DNA of 64,000 nt from Pseudomonas sp. TH15 (GTDB taxonomy: Bacteria; Pseudomonadota; Gammaproteobacteria; Pseudomonadales; Pseudomonadaceae). The translations under genes and the position numbers were made by a program. Shown here one piece after another: positions 50,102 to 58,426 of this stretch (position 1 is the stretch's first letter; each line of letters opens with the position of its first letter). The DNA lies in contig NZ_JAEKEL010000001.1 of NCBI RefSeq assembly GCF_016651105.1, forward strand, positions 2,036,001-2,100,000, written 5' to 3'. Under the pieces are notes generated by a model that worked only from the letters and a program-made list of their open reading frames with translations, did no database searches and was not told where the DNA came from.

Positions 50102-51687
50102 GAGCTTTCCGTTAGAGCGAGAAGGGCTTCGGCTGTCTCCAGCCGATTGATAAGTGAACGCGGCTTGAAGTCGCCCGCACGGATGCCGCTCAACTCCGCC
50201 GCCTGCTGCAATACATGCGCGAGCTGATCAGCACCGCCGTCGAGCAGGCGCACCTGCACAGGTCCCAGTTGCCCGAGTCGGCGTGCCTGGCAGTAATGAA
50301 AGGCGTCGGACAGTGCCGTCTCGATCGTCAGCGCCAAGGCACTGGCATCAAGGTGGCGGGATGTCGCAACCAGCGCCGTGTAATGCGGTGGCGACGCGTA
50401 GGCATTGGGGATCAGGCAGGCGGCGCCTTTTGTGGCCAGGCAACGGTCGAACAGGTTCTGCACGGTTTGCTCATCGAGTTTTTCTCCAACCAGATCACTG
50501 GTTCCCGTGGCACGTCCCACGAACTCGACCCGTGGCGTGGCCCCCGACATGCCGACGACGCGGACCCGATCGCCCAATGCATAGCGGTACAAGCCGCCAC
50601 CGGTGGTCAGCAGGACCTGCGCCGTTTCTCCCAGGCGTAACGAATGAGCATGGCGCAGGGCGCCGTCTTCGCAGAGAAATTCCAGATAATGGCTGCCGAT
50701 CGCCAACGGGCATCCAGGCCCGTCGCCGAATGGAACGCTCACGACGCCTTCGGTGGCAAAAAGACTTTTCGGCAGCCACTGCGTTTGCGGAAAACGCACG
50801 GCCAGTTGCGTGAAGTAGTGGCGGCTGGGGCCCTCCATCCAGCAACTGACGGCGGCCAGTCGTGGCCATAATTCAGTGCACACTCCTTGGGATCTCGCTC
50901 GGCGCAATGCTGACTGGCGCGACGCGGGAAGCGCGGCCTCCAGCCATGCAAACGTCTGCACATGTTCGGGCGTTTCGCCGTCGAACAGTGGCTGCAACAG
51001 GCTGGTCAGGAAGGTCGGGCTCCACACACTGATAAAGCTCAGATCGGCATCGGCCAGCAATGCGAGGAGGGTCTGTCGGCGCCATTGCGACAACGCACCG
51101 CTGAACTCGGGAATCAACATAGTCCCTGCCAGACCGGCCAGATGACTGCCGTGCAAATACTCCAGATCACTGGCCGAACCGATGCAAATGCCATTGGGGC
51201 CCGCCACTGGCATTTGCAAGGGCGGCGACATCGACCAGTAGCTTGATCCGTGGCTGATTCCGGGCACCTGACGATGCATGTCGGCGAGCCACACGGTCAG
51301 CGCGCTGTGCATTTCTGCGAGGAAGGCGCGCGTATAGGGAATCGCTTTCTGCAGCGCGCTGTTTCCGCTCGTACGCTCGAAGAACAGCGGCGGGGAGGAG
51401 GTCAGAATCGCTTCGGATTCATTTTGCGCGCGCTCGATCCACGGCTGCAGTTGCAAGTAAGTGTGGATCGGTACGTTATCGCGAAACTGCGTCGAGTCAC
51501 GCAACCGAGCAAAGTGGTGGGCGCGGCCGAATGCGCAATCACGATTGGCTTCGACCAGTCGCAGCAATGCCCGCTCTTGCGTCGATTGCGGTTGCTCGAG
51601 TTGCGCGTGCCATTGATCGAGCGTGGGCTTGGCGCGTTCCAGGAAGGTCTGCCACAGCGCGCGTTTGACATCCATGTGGGCGCTCAT
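50086..51687 (-). CDS. GH3-family acyl-adenylate amido synthetase
   Basis: A 533-residue member of the GH3 family, best known from plants where it joins jasmonate or auxin to amino acids through an acyl-adenylate. The ATP motif is ERTSGNSALQKAIPYT (about 104-119, normally TSGSSGGxxK). Other GH3 segments are LFATEGVVSVPFG, RYALGDRVRVVG and FVGRATGTSDLVGEKLDEQT (about 390-410). By family it should join a carboxylic acid to an amine or amino acid. It starts one base inside the desaturase stop (TGATG), so the genes are coupled. Substrates are unknown. Confidence 0.88.
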   Translation of the reverse strand: MSAHMDVKRALWQTFLERAKPTLDQWHAQLEQPQSTQERALLRLVEANRDCAFGRAHHFARLRDSTQFRDNVPIHTYLQLQPWIERAQNESEAILTSSPPLFFERTSGNSALQKAIPYTRAFLAEMHSALTVWLADMHRQVPGISHGSSYWSMSPPLQMPVAGPNGICIGSASDLEYLHGSHLAGLAGTMLIPEFSGALSQWRRQTLLALLADADLSFISVWSPTFLTSLLQPLFDGETPEHVQTFAWLEAALPASRQSALRRARSQGVCTELWPRLAAVSCWMEGPSRHYFTQLAVRFPQTQWLPKSLFATEGVVSVPFGDGPGCPLAIGSHYLEFLCEDGALRHAHSLRLGETAQVLLTTGGGLYRYALGDRVRVVGMSGATPRVEFVGRATGTSDLVGEKLDEQTVQNLFDRCLATKGAACLIPNAYASPPHYTALVATSRHLDASALALTIETALSDAFHYCQARRLGQLGPVQVRLLDGGADQLAHVLQQAAELSGIRAGDFKPRSLINRLETAEALLALTESSCRHL

Positions 51688-52616
51688 CAGAAGTAAGTCT
51701 TGTCCAGTTGCGTCAAGTCATCGGGTAACCGCTGGGGCGGCAGAAAAACCTGCAGCCAGCCATACCAGAGCGGCCGCGTTTCTTTCAGGTTGGAGGCTTC
51801 ATGCATCTGCTGCCAATGCATGGCCGAGTGCCGATGATGGGTCAGGTTGTAGTTGAAGTTCAAAAACGCCCAGCGCACCAGATGCGGGGCCCGCATGTTA
51901 TAGGCGCCCTCTACGACATCCAGCGGCGTGCGCATGTGGTACACCCACTGCAGCGACGACCAGGAAAATGCAAAAGCGAGGTAGGCGATGAGCACAACGT
52001 GCCACGTCCATCCCAGCAAGAGTCCGATCGATAACCACGCGGCGACGCCGGCAATGACTTCCCGGCGGATGCGTTTGAAGTCGGCGCTGGAGAAATCCTT
52101 GAAAGCCGCGGCATAAGTATTGACCTCTGCGGTTTGCGACCACTTGTCCGTGATGCGGGCCGGCAGCACCGGCAATAAAAGGCTGCCGACAAACGCCGCC
52201 AGCCAGATACCGCCGAGCACCGCAAAGTAGTACTCGATACGCTTGCGCCACAGCGACTCATCCGCGACCGCGAAGTCGGCCAGTTCTGCGCGTGTGCGAT
52301 TGCGCACATGATGCCCCAGATGGTTGATATGGATCAGCGTGGCCGAGGCGCCAAAAAGGGTAGAAGCCCACCACATGACGAAGTAGTTAAGTGATTTGCG
52401 ACTGTGCGCCAAGCCATGAAAGGACTCGTGCATCATCGAGAAGACACCTTGCATGACAAGGCAGAACGGAACGAGCACCAGCCATTTGAGCCAACCCGCA
52501 TCAGTGTGGGAAAGCCAGGTCAGTGTCGCGCCCCAAAACAGCGTCTGCAGCGCCAGAACACACAGATTGCTCACGTCGAAACGACGCGTTTGCGAAATGT
52601 CACTGGAACTGCGCAT
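51687..52616 (-). CDS. Membrane fatty acid desaturase-like protein
   Basis: A 309-residue inner-membrane diiron protein of the FA_desaturase family. Three histidine boxes are visible: HESFH (63-67), HINHLGHH (96-103) and NLTHHRH (about 257-263). Hydrophobic helices lie at about 18-36, 44-62, 135-155 and 190-220. It could desaturate or hydroxylate an acyl chain or a lipid-linked substrate. First gene of a three-gene minus-strand unit and divergent from the PF10118 gene with a 105-base promoter region. Confidence 0.88.
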   Translation of the reverse strand: MRSSSDISQTRRFDVSNLCVLALQTLFWGATLTWLSHTDAGWLKWLVLVPFCLVMQGVFSMMHESFHGLAHSRKSLNYFVMWWASTLFGASATLIHINHLGHHVRNRTRAELADFAVADESLWRKRIEYYFAVLGGIWLAAFVGSLLLPVLPARITDKWSQTAEVNTYAAAFKDFSSADFKRIRREVIAGVAAWLSIGLLLGWTWHVVLIAYLAFAFSWSSLQWVYHMRTPLDVVEGAYNMRAPHLVRWAFLNFNYNLTHHRHSAMHWQQMHEASNLKETRPLWYGWLQVFLPPQRLPDDLTQLDKTYF

Positions 52617-52721
52617 ATGGGCTCCTTGAGAAAGGTCGAGTCAAAAAGTATACCGCCCTAACCGCTTCACTAACGATCAATTGCTGACGCGTCGGGGCAA
52701 CGAGGAACCGCAGAAAACTTT

Positions 52722-53600
52722 ATGTCGTATTTAAAACGTCTTTTAACTAGACGCTCGCCGGCGAAACCTGTTTGCGCAGATATCCCCCGGCGCAATGTGC
52801 GTTTTTCACTCGATGAGCAGACTCCTCGCTATTGGTATCGTGGCTGGCCGCACGTGACGCGCTTTTTCGATGGCCTGTCGATCATGTTTCCACTCGGCGA
52901 AAAACTCTTCATCGACAGTGTCGTGTACTTTCGAAAAGCGATCGAAAACGATCCGGCACTGGCCGAAGCCGTTGACGCGTTCGTTTATCAGGAAGCGTCG
53001 CATATTCGCGAACATCGTTCGTATAACCAGCAACTCGCGGCACAAGGCGCACCTATCGATGCCCTCGAACAACTGCTGTTGCGCCGTCAGGAGGTGGGCA
53101 ACAAGTTTTCGCCGGCGATGCGTCTGGCCATGACGGCCAGCCTGGAACATTTCACCGCGATTCTCTCCGATCAACTCCTGCGCAATCCCGCGGTCCTCAA
53201 AGGTGCCGATGGAAAGATGGCCATGATATGGCGCTGGCATGCGATCGAAGAAACCGAGCACAAAGCCGTCGCCTTCGACGTACTGTGCTCGGTGGTGCGT
53301 AATCCGGTTTGGCGATACCTGATGCGATGCGGGGTCATGCTGATCATGACCGGCTACTTTGCAGTCGATGTCATGTACTTCATTTATCGACTTGCCGGCA
53401 ATGACGGGCAACGCCGCAACGGGCGCGAGTGGCTGCGTTTGCTCGGCTGGTTATTCGTAAGTCCCGGTCCGCTGACCCGTGTATTTCCGAGATGGCTGGC
53501 CTGGTTCATTCCGGGGTTTCATCCCAATCACCTCGATACCCGTGAAGCGCTGGAAGCGGCGCGGCAAACGCTGGACGAGTACGCTGGGCGCACACCATGA
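52722..53600 (+). CDS. PF10118 metal-dependent hydrolase-like protein (ferritin-like diiron)
   Basis: A 292-residue protein of the family named predicted metal-dependent hydrolase. It carries candidate metal ligands spaced as in ferritin-like diiron proteins: Glu60 (FPLGEKLF), Glu91-x-x-His94 (QEASHIREH), Glu142 (LEHFTA) and Glu177-x-x-His180 (IEETEHKAVAFD). A hydrophobic segment lies at about 200-222. No member has a role I can state with confidence; an oxygenase is as likely as a hydrolase. It overlaps the next gene by four bases. Confidence 0.82.
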   Translation: MSYLKRLLTRRSPAKPVCADIPRRNVRFSLDEQTPRYWYRGWPHVTRFFDGLSIMFPLGEKLFIDSVVYFRKAIENDPALAEAVDAFVYQEASHIREHRSYNQQLAAQGAPIDALEQLLLRRQEVGNKFSPAMRLAMTASLEHFTAILSDQLLRNPAVLKGADGKMAMIWRWHAIEETEHKAVAFDVLCSVVRNPVWRYLMRCGVMLIMTGYFAVDVMYFIYRLAGNDGQRRNGREWLRLLGWLFVSPGPLTRVFPRWLAWFIPGFHPNHLDTREALEAARQTLDEYAGRTP

Positions 53601-54508
53601 GGCGTCTTTCGGCGATAACAGAAGTCTGGATGCCTGAGGGGTTTGACGACTGGCCACTGCATTTTCCGGCAACCGAATTCGCAGCGCCCGAGGCACGTCT
53701 GGACTGGACGGAACAATTTATCGCGTCTTGGCACAAGCCCATGCCCAGCCTTCCCCCAGGCACATTGGTGGTACTGGTTGCCGGACTGTTTTCCGAATGG
53801 TTGCGCGGCTGTTTTCAGGATTGTGCGCGGACGTTGCGGCACCTGGACTATCCGGTTCTGCGCATGCCCGTGCGTTCATCTCGGGGCGTCATGGCGCAGG
53901 GGCGGCATATCAGCAAGGTGCTGACGGCCGAACTCAGGCAGGGGCAACGATTTGTCGTGTTGGCGCACAGCAAGGGTGGCCTTGACGCGCTCGCGGCATT
54001 GGCACAGAACAAGGCATTGAGCGAGGCATGTGATGGCGTTGCGCTGGTGCAACCGCCAACAGGTCCGTCGACAGTCATGGATGACGTGTTGGCTGGCAGC
54101 GTAGGGCAGTCGAGCATCAACTACCCGTTCGATCGCGTTCGCCGCGTGCTGGCGAAAACCCCCTGGGTGGCCGATGGCGCGCGGGATATCAGCAGTCTGC
54201 GCGACCCGCACATTACCCACCTGCTCAAACACCTGCCCGCCGCCGTGCAGTGCGTGCACGTCGTCAGTTGGAGCGCTGTCCCCAGTTCGCGCCTCGATAC
54301 CCATCACGCCCGCCTCAATGCCCGGCGACCCGGTTGGGCTCATGACGGGCAGTTTTACCTCGAGCATCAACGCATCGAGGGCATGCCGCAGATCTGTCTG
54401 CCCCGGCTCGATCATGGTCAACCGGTGCTGGGCGGCGGTGGCTTTGACGCCACACGTTTCTGGCTGACGCTATTGGCTGTCGTGCACGGACGCGCTCAGA
54501 CGAGATAG
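53597..54508 (+). CDS. Alpha/beta-hydrolase-like protein
   Basis: A 303-residue cytoplasmic protein that looks like an alpha/beta hydrolase. The probable nucleophile is Ser125 in VVLAHSKGGLDALAAL, where the usual first Gly of GxSxG is Ala. The strand before it (TLVVLVAGLFSEWLRG) resembles the oxyanion region of lipases. Candidate acid and His residues lie near LDTHHARL and LPRLDHGQPV. It could act as a thioesterase, acyltransferase or esterase. Its end overlaps the convergent GNAT gene by 13 bases. Confidence 0.7.
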   Translation: MRRLSAITEVWMPEGFDDWPLHFPATEFAAPEARLDWTEQFIASWHKPMPSLPPGTLVVLVAGLFSEWLRGCFQDCARTLRHLDYPVLRMPVRSSRGVMAQGRHISKVLTAELRQGQRFVVLAHSKGGLDALAALAQNKALSEACDGVALVQPPTGPSTVMDDVLAGSVGQSSINYPFDRVRRVLAKTPWVADGARDISSLRDPHITHLLKHLPAAVQCVHVVSWSAVPSSRLDTHHARLNARRPGWAHDGQFYLEHQRIEGMPQICLPRLDHGQPVLGGGGFDATRFWLTLLAVVHGRAQTR

Positions 54509-55611
54509 ATTTCGAAGCCCGGGATGCGCTCGGCGTCCTGCGCCGTCAAAGCCGCGGCATTCCCCACACAGGGCGCCGTGTACAGGTCCATTGGAATGGA
54601 CACGGCGCGATAGCGCGTCATGGCCATCCAGAGCGGGTCATGGTCATACAGACACAATTGCATCAACGCGTACTGACCGCGAACGCGCATCCACGCAGCA
54701 TCCAGCAGTGCCGCAAAGATCTGCGGGTCGCGCTGTCGTACGTGCAAGTGGGTCAGGTAAACGTCGCGCAATGCCTCGCCGGGCGCGGCGATGGCAGGGC
54801 GCCCCAACAGCGGCGCACAGGTGTTGAACGCGAGGCGAAGGGTCTGGTGCGCCAAGGGCAATGTTTCAAGCACCACCCGTTTGATCCGCCCGGCATCCCA
54901 AGGCGCGACACAGCCCAGCAGATTGTCTTGGGCGTCCAGTGCCAGCAGAAATGACGAGAGGCCGAAGTCCGGCCAGGTGTCCAGGCGCCGTGCAAACTGC
55001 GCTTCACTGAAAACGCTGCCGAAGGGCTGACCTGCCGATTCGCGGTCGAGAAACGCGCGCAGCGCATCAGCGTGGCACGGCTGCGCTTGTACGATACGCA
55101 CGTTGTCCAGCGTTCGCGGAGTGCTTCGCCATCCGCGCTGGGCATACACGGCTACGTTGCTGTAGCCCCGCCAGTGCGCAAGCCTGAGAGGATTGGCACG
55201 CCGTCCGCTCAGCAGCGACTGCGTGGCGAGACGGTTGTCGCGGATGACACAGCAATAGGCGTGCTGGACACCCGTTTCATCGGCCAGCGTTTCGAGCCTG
55301 ACTTTGACCTCGGCCATCCACGACACCGACAGACGCCTATCAGGTACCAGCCGCAGATCCCCCAGATAGGCCACGGGCTGAATGTCACCCTGAAGATAAC
55401 CCTCGCGCACCACCAGGCTGGCAATGCCCTTCAGATCACCGACCTCGTTCTCGGCGAGCCAGGTGCGATGGTCCAAGGCATGACAATGGTGCAGCGCAAA
55501 ATAGTCAGGCCCACGATCAAAACGCATTGGCAAGCCGCCCTGCATGGCCCGCTGCGCCTGAAAGTCGAGCAGTTGCCGATTGTCCGCAGCGCTGGCCTGG
55601 CGGATCAGCAT
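54496..55611 (-). CDS. Two-domain GNAT-like acyltransferase
   Basis: A 371-residue protein whose N-terminal half (1-165) looks like a GNAT domain: MLIRQASAADNRQLLDFQ, GIASLVVREGYLQGD, YLGDLRLVPDRR (motif-A region). The second half (about 165-371) appears to repeat the fold in weaker form (VRIVQAQPCHADALRAFL and later DVYLTHLHVRQRDP). GNAT enzymes move acyl groups from CoA to amines. It overlaps the upstream GNAT gene by seven bases. Substrate unknown. Confidence 0.7.
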   Translation of the reverse strand: MLIRQASAADNRQLLDFQAQRAMQGGLPMRFDRGPDYFALHHCHALDHRTWLAENEVGDLKGIASLVVREGYLQGDIQPVAYLGDLRLVPDRRLSVSWMAEVKVRLETLADETGVQHAYCCVIRDNRLATQSLLSGRRANPLRLAHWRGYSNVAVYAQRGWRSTPRTLDNVRIVQAQPCHADALRAFLDRESAGQPFGSVFSEAQFARRLDTWPDFGLSSFLLALDAQDNLLGCVAPWDAGRIKRVVLETLPLAHQTLRLAFNTCAPLLGRPAIAAPGEALRDVYLTHLHVRQRDPQIFAALLDAAWMRVRGQYALMQLCLYDHDPLWMAMTRYRAVSIPMDLYTAPCVGNAAALTAQDAERIPGFEIYLV

Positions 55612-56324
55612 GGTTGTGTGGCGGCAAACAGACGCAGCGCCATCGGCCGCAGGTTGTCGGGGTGCAATTCACACAGACAGACCAGCTCATCGCCCGACGC
55701 GTAATGAGGATTTTTCTGCAGAAAATAGGCGACGTTTTCCAGGCGCAGGTGAGGGGCAGGGACTTGTGCCAGTTCCGTCGTCAACCGACCTTGAGGCACT
55801 TTGAAAGACAGCACGCCCGTTGCCGAATCATAGGCCTCGCCGAAACGTTCCACTGCAAGATGATCCGCCAACGCCTGCACCGTAGGATCCGTCACCACGC
55901 CGGCACGGGGGGCGTAATTCAACGCCATGGCGCCCAGATAACGGTAGGTGCGGTGACCCTTGCAGATCAGAAACCAGTACAGGGGCACGTCGGGCTGCTC
56001 CTGCCAGATCTCACCGGCCAGGCGCATCCACGCGAATGCCAGTTGCTGGCTGCCCCAGTGTTTGCGGTCAATGATGGTGTCGCCGGAAAAAATCACCCTG
56101 ATCGGTTGGCCTGACCACGTGCGCTCATACCGTTTGAGGGTGGTGAAACCGACGATGGTTTCATCTGCGCAACGCAATACGATGCAGTGCGTCTTGTCCT
56201 GCAAATCCTGATCGAATCGCGGGCGGGAGGTATCGCAGTAGGATGCGGAATAAATCTCGAACATCCGATCGATTTCATGTGGATGCAGATCGCAGCATTC
56301 AACGGACGTTGCGCTCAAACGCAT
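55605..56324 (-). CDS. GNAT-like N-acyltransferase
   Basis: A 239-residue protein with GNAT-like order: an N-terminal strand-helix (EIDRMFEIYSASY), then IVGFTTLKRYERTW, and a pantetheine-region segment IIDRKHWGSQQLAFAWM. The middle IRVIFSGDTIID and YWFLICKGHRTYRYL are unlike the common ribosomal acetyltransferases. The ATG at 56324 follows AGGA; the frame runs further up to 56459 inside the divergent promoter region and was not used. First gene of a two-gene unit with the preceding entry. Confidence 0.7.
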   Translation of the reverse strand: MRLSATSVECCDLHPHEIDRMFEIYSASYCDTSRPRFDQDLQDKTHCIVLRCADETIVGFTTLKRYERTWSGQPIRVIFSGDTIIDRKHWGSQQLAFAWMRLAGEIWQEQPDVPLYWFLICKGHRTYRYLGAMALNYAPRAGVVTDPTVQALADHLAVERFGEAYDSATGVLSFKVPQGRLTTELAQVPAPHLRLENVAYFLQKNPHYASGDELVCLCELHPDNLRPMALRLFAATQPC

Positions 56325-56507
56325 GGAGATCCTCGGCATCGCAAGTAAGATGTTTGGAGTTTGGCGAGTTGAAAGGGTCAATGCAACGTAGACTTCCTTT
56401 CGTCGCTGCCATTTCTGACGGTGCAAACCTTGAGTAACCGAGCGGAAATCGCCGTTCATGGCGGTATGGAAAATTGAGTTTGTTCTGACCCATCAGGCGC
56501 CTTATTC

Positions 56508-57968
56508 ATGTCATCCACGTTTGTCAGTCATCACCTTAATACCTCGATCGTGACGCGGCCCTTCAGTTGGCTGGTGATCTACACCGTCGTGACGGGCGCG
56601 CTGTACTTTCTCGTCACGCACTTCCCGATGGGCGCGGTACGGGTGATTCAACCGACTGGGTTTGATACGCACATTGCTCGATTGCCTTACACGTTGCCGC
56701 TGTACCTGAGCTATGTACTGATCATGCCGGCGCTGGTGCTGCTGGGGCGGCGCCGCGAATGGCTGTTGCCGGCCTTTTTTGCGGCGGCCGTGGCTTCCGG
56801 AACCTGCCTGCTGAGCCACTTGTTCTGGCCGACCATGATCGAGCGTGCGGACAGCACGTCGCAGTGGCTCAATTGGTTCTACCGGATCGACTCACCGTTG
56901 GCCGCCTCGCCCAGCGGGCATGTCGCATTGCCGGTGGCCATCAGCGTTGTCCTTGGTTATCTGCGCGTTCGTGCGGCATGGCTCTTCAGTCTTTGGAGCG
57001 TGGTGCTGGGGATTACCGTGTTGACGACTGGTCAGCACGTGTTGCTCGACGTGGTGTATGGCGCCGCGATTGGCGGCGTAGTGGGCTTGGTCACCGTCAT
57101 GCTGAAGCGTTTGACGGTGGATCTGCGCACCATCGCTGCGATCCTGCTGGAATGGCTGTGCATCATCGTGACGTTGCGCATCGCGCTGTATGTGGGGGAC
57201 TGGCGACTGTATGGCGTGGCCTTCGTGGTGATTGCCGCGCGCCAACATGCGCTGTTCATTCTGTACCACGACGCGACGCACTATCACCTGACCCGTCATC
57301 GCACGCTCAACGACTTTCTGATCAACCTAGCGATCGGGGTGCCAGGAATGGTCCCGGTGGAATTCTATCGGCCCCTGCACCTCGAACATCATCAACAGAC
57401 CGGAACCGCGAACGACCCGGAGCGGCGTTTTCTGTATCACCGGCAGCCCTGGGATTTCCGCCCGCTGAGTGGGAAGTTGTTGCTGCGGCAATTGCTCGGG
57501 GATCTGTTCTTGATCAACACGCTGCGCAACCTGCGCGCCTACAAGGCGGCGGGCGGAGCATCACCGAAGATGACCCGGTCGGCATTGGCTGCCGGTGTGA
57601 TCTGGCTGGTCCTTTTATCTTTCATCGCTTGGCAAACGTCCGCCCAGACGCTCTTTCTGATGGTGTTTTTCTGGTTTGTGCCACTGGCCACGCTGGGCAC
57701 CCTGCTGCAGAAAATCCGCAGCATCGCCGAGCACAGTGGCGGACCTGACGTCACCCCCGGTTGGCGGGAATGGACATATGCCTGGAAAGTCGGGTGCGCA
57801 GGGCGGTTTTTCATCTGGCCTTATCACATCAATCTGCACCTGCATCATCACCGCAGTGCCAACTATCCCTGGCATGTTCTCCCGCGTCTGGTGACGGCGG
57901 ATGACGCGTTGCTGGACTCTCGGACGCTGCCCTCGCTGCTCTGGTCGGGGATGAACAAGAACCGTTGA
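56508..57968 (+). CDS. PAP2-like / fatty acid desaturase fusion protein
   Basis: A 486-residue polytopic membrane protein with two parts. The N-terminal part (about 20-200) is PAP2-like: PSGH at 135-138 (SPSGHVALP) and His177...Asp181 (TTGQHVLLD) match the second and third phosphatase motifs; the first (KX6RP) is not evident, as in inositol-phosphotransferase-like PAP2 proteins. The C-terminal part (about 210-486) is a desaturase with HDATH (254-258), HLEHH (291-295) and HINLHLHHH (440-448). The combination suggests a phospho-head-group or phosphatase reaction linked to chain desaturation or hydroxylation on one lipid. Confidence 0.82.
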   Translation: MSSTFVSHHLNTSIVTRPFSWLVIYTVVTGALYFLVTHFPMGAVRVIQPTGFDTHIARLPYTLPLYLSYVLIMPALVLLGRRREWLLPAFFAAAVASGTCLLSHLFWPTMIERADSTSQWLNWFYRIDSPLAASPSGHVALPVAISVVLGYLRVRAAWLFSLWSVVLGITVLTTGQHVLLDVVYGAAIGGVVGLVTVMLKRLTVDLRTIAAILLEWLCIIVTLRIALYVGDWRLYGVAFVVIAARQHALFILYHDATHYHLTRHRTLNDFLINLAIGVPGMVPVEFYRPLHLEHHQQTGTANDPERRFLYHRQPWDFRPLSGKLLLRQLLGDLFLINTLRNLRAYKAAGGASPKMTRSALAAGVIWLVLLSFIAWQTSAQTLFLMVFFWFVPLATLGTLLQKIRSIAEHSGGPDVTPGWREWTYAWKVGCAGRFFIWPYHINLHLHHHRSANYPWHVLPRLVTADDALLDSRTLPSLLWSGMNKNR

Positions 57969-58019
57969 TCCAGCCTGCTTCCCGGGCAGTACCGCTGGCG
58001 CAAAGAACGCCCCACGTTT

Positions 58020-58280
58020 TTAACTTGCAGCTTCACCCTTGGGATTGCTGGCAATCAGGCTGGCGCCGCACGCGGTTTTCATCCCGTGAAGCGCTACCGC
58101 GATGCCGCCGACATCCAGCAGGGCGCTGCCCTGCGTAATAGGGAAAACCCCTTTGCACAGCGGGCAAACCACCTTATGGCCAACACCGGACATGGGTTTG
58201 CCGTTCAGGTCCGTCTGGTTGAAAGCTTCAAGAACGGTGCCACCGTGACTGGTGGAGTCGCCGAGCCGAATGATGTCCAT
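58020..58280 (-). CDS. PAAR-domain protein, type VI secretion spike tip
   Basis: An 86-residue PAAR protein that caps the VgrG trimer and sharpens the T6SS needle. It begins MDIIRLGDSTSHGGTVLEAF, followed by GVGHKVVCPLCKGVFPI and LHGMKTACGASLIAS; the His and Cys residues bind the tip metal. AGGAT lies six bases before the ATG at 58280. It has no toxic extension, so the cargo is likely carried elsewhere (Tle3). Last gene of the effector island. Confidence 0.92.
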   Translation of the reverse strand: MDIIRLGDSTSHGGTVLEAFNQTDLNGKPMSGVGHKVVCPLCKGVFPITQGSALLDVGGIAVALHGMKTACGASLIASNPKGEAAS

Positions 58281-58426
58281 ATCTGATCCTTTTCGTGTTA
58301 CTGACAGACATTCATTTCTCAGCGGCATATGCTTACTGAAGAATGAGTATTTCAGATATAAGAAGCGCAGTTCCAGAGGGCCAAGTGGCACCCTGGAACA
58401 GCCAAACACACATGTCTGCGGAGTTT

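Noticed and set aside
50086..51687. GH3 gene as an ordinary acyl-CoA synthetase
   Set aside because: The YRYALGDRVRV and FVGRxxxxxDLVGEKLDE segments and overall length fit GH3 better than the ANL acyl-CoA synthetase signature, although both make acyl-adenylates.
56325..56459. N-terminal extension of the 239-residue GNAT-like protein
   Set aside because: The extra 45 residues fill the divergent promoter region, look unlike a GNAT start, and ATG 56324 has its own AGGA site.
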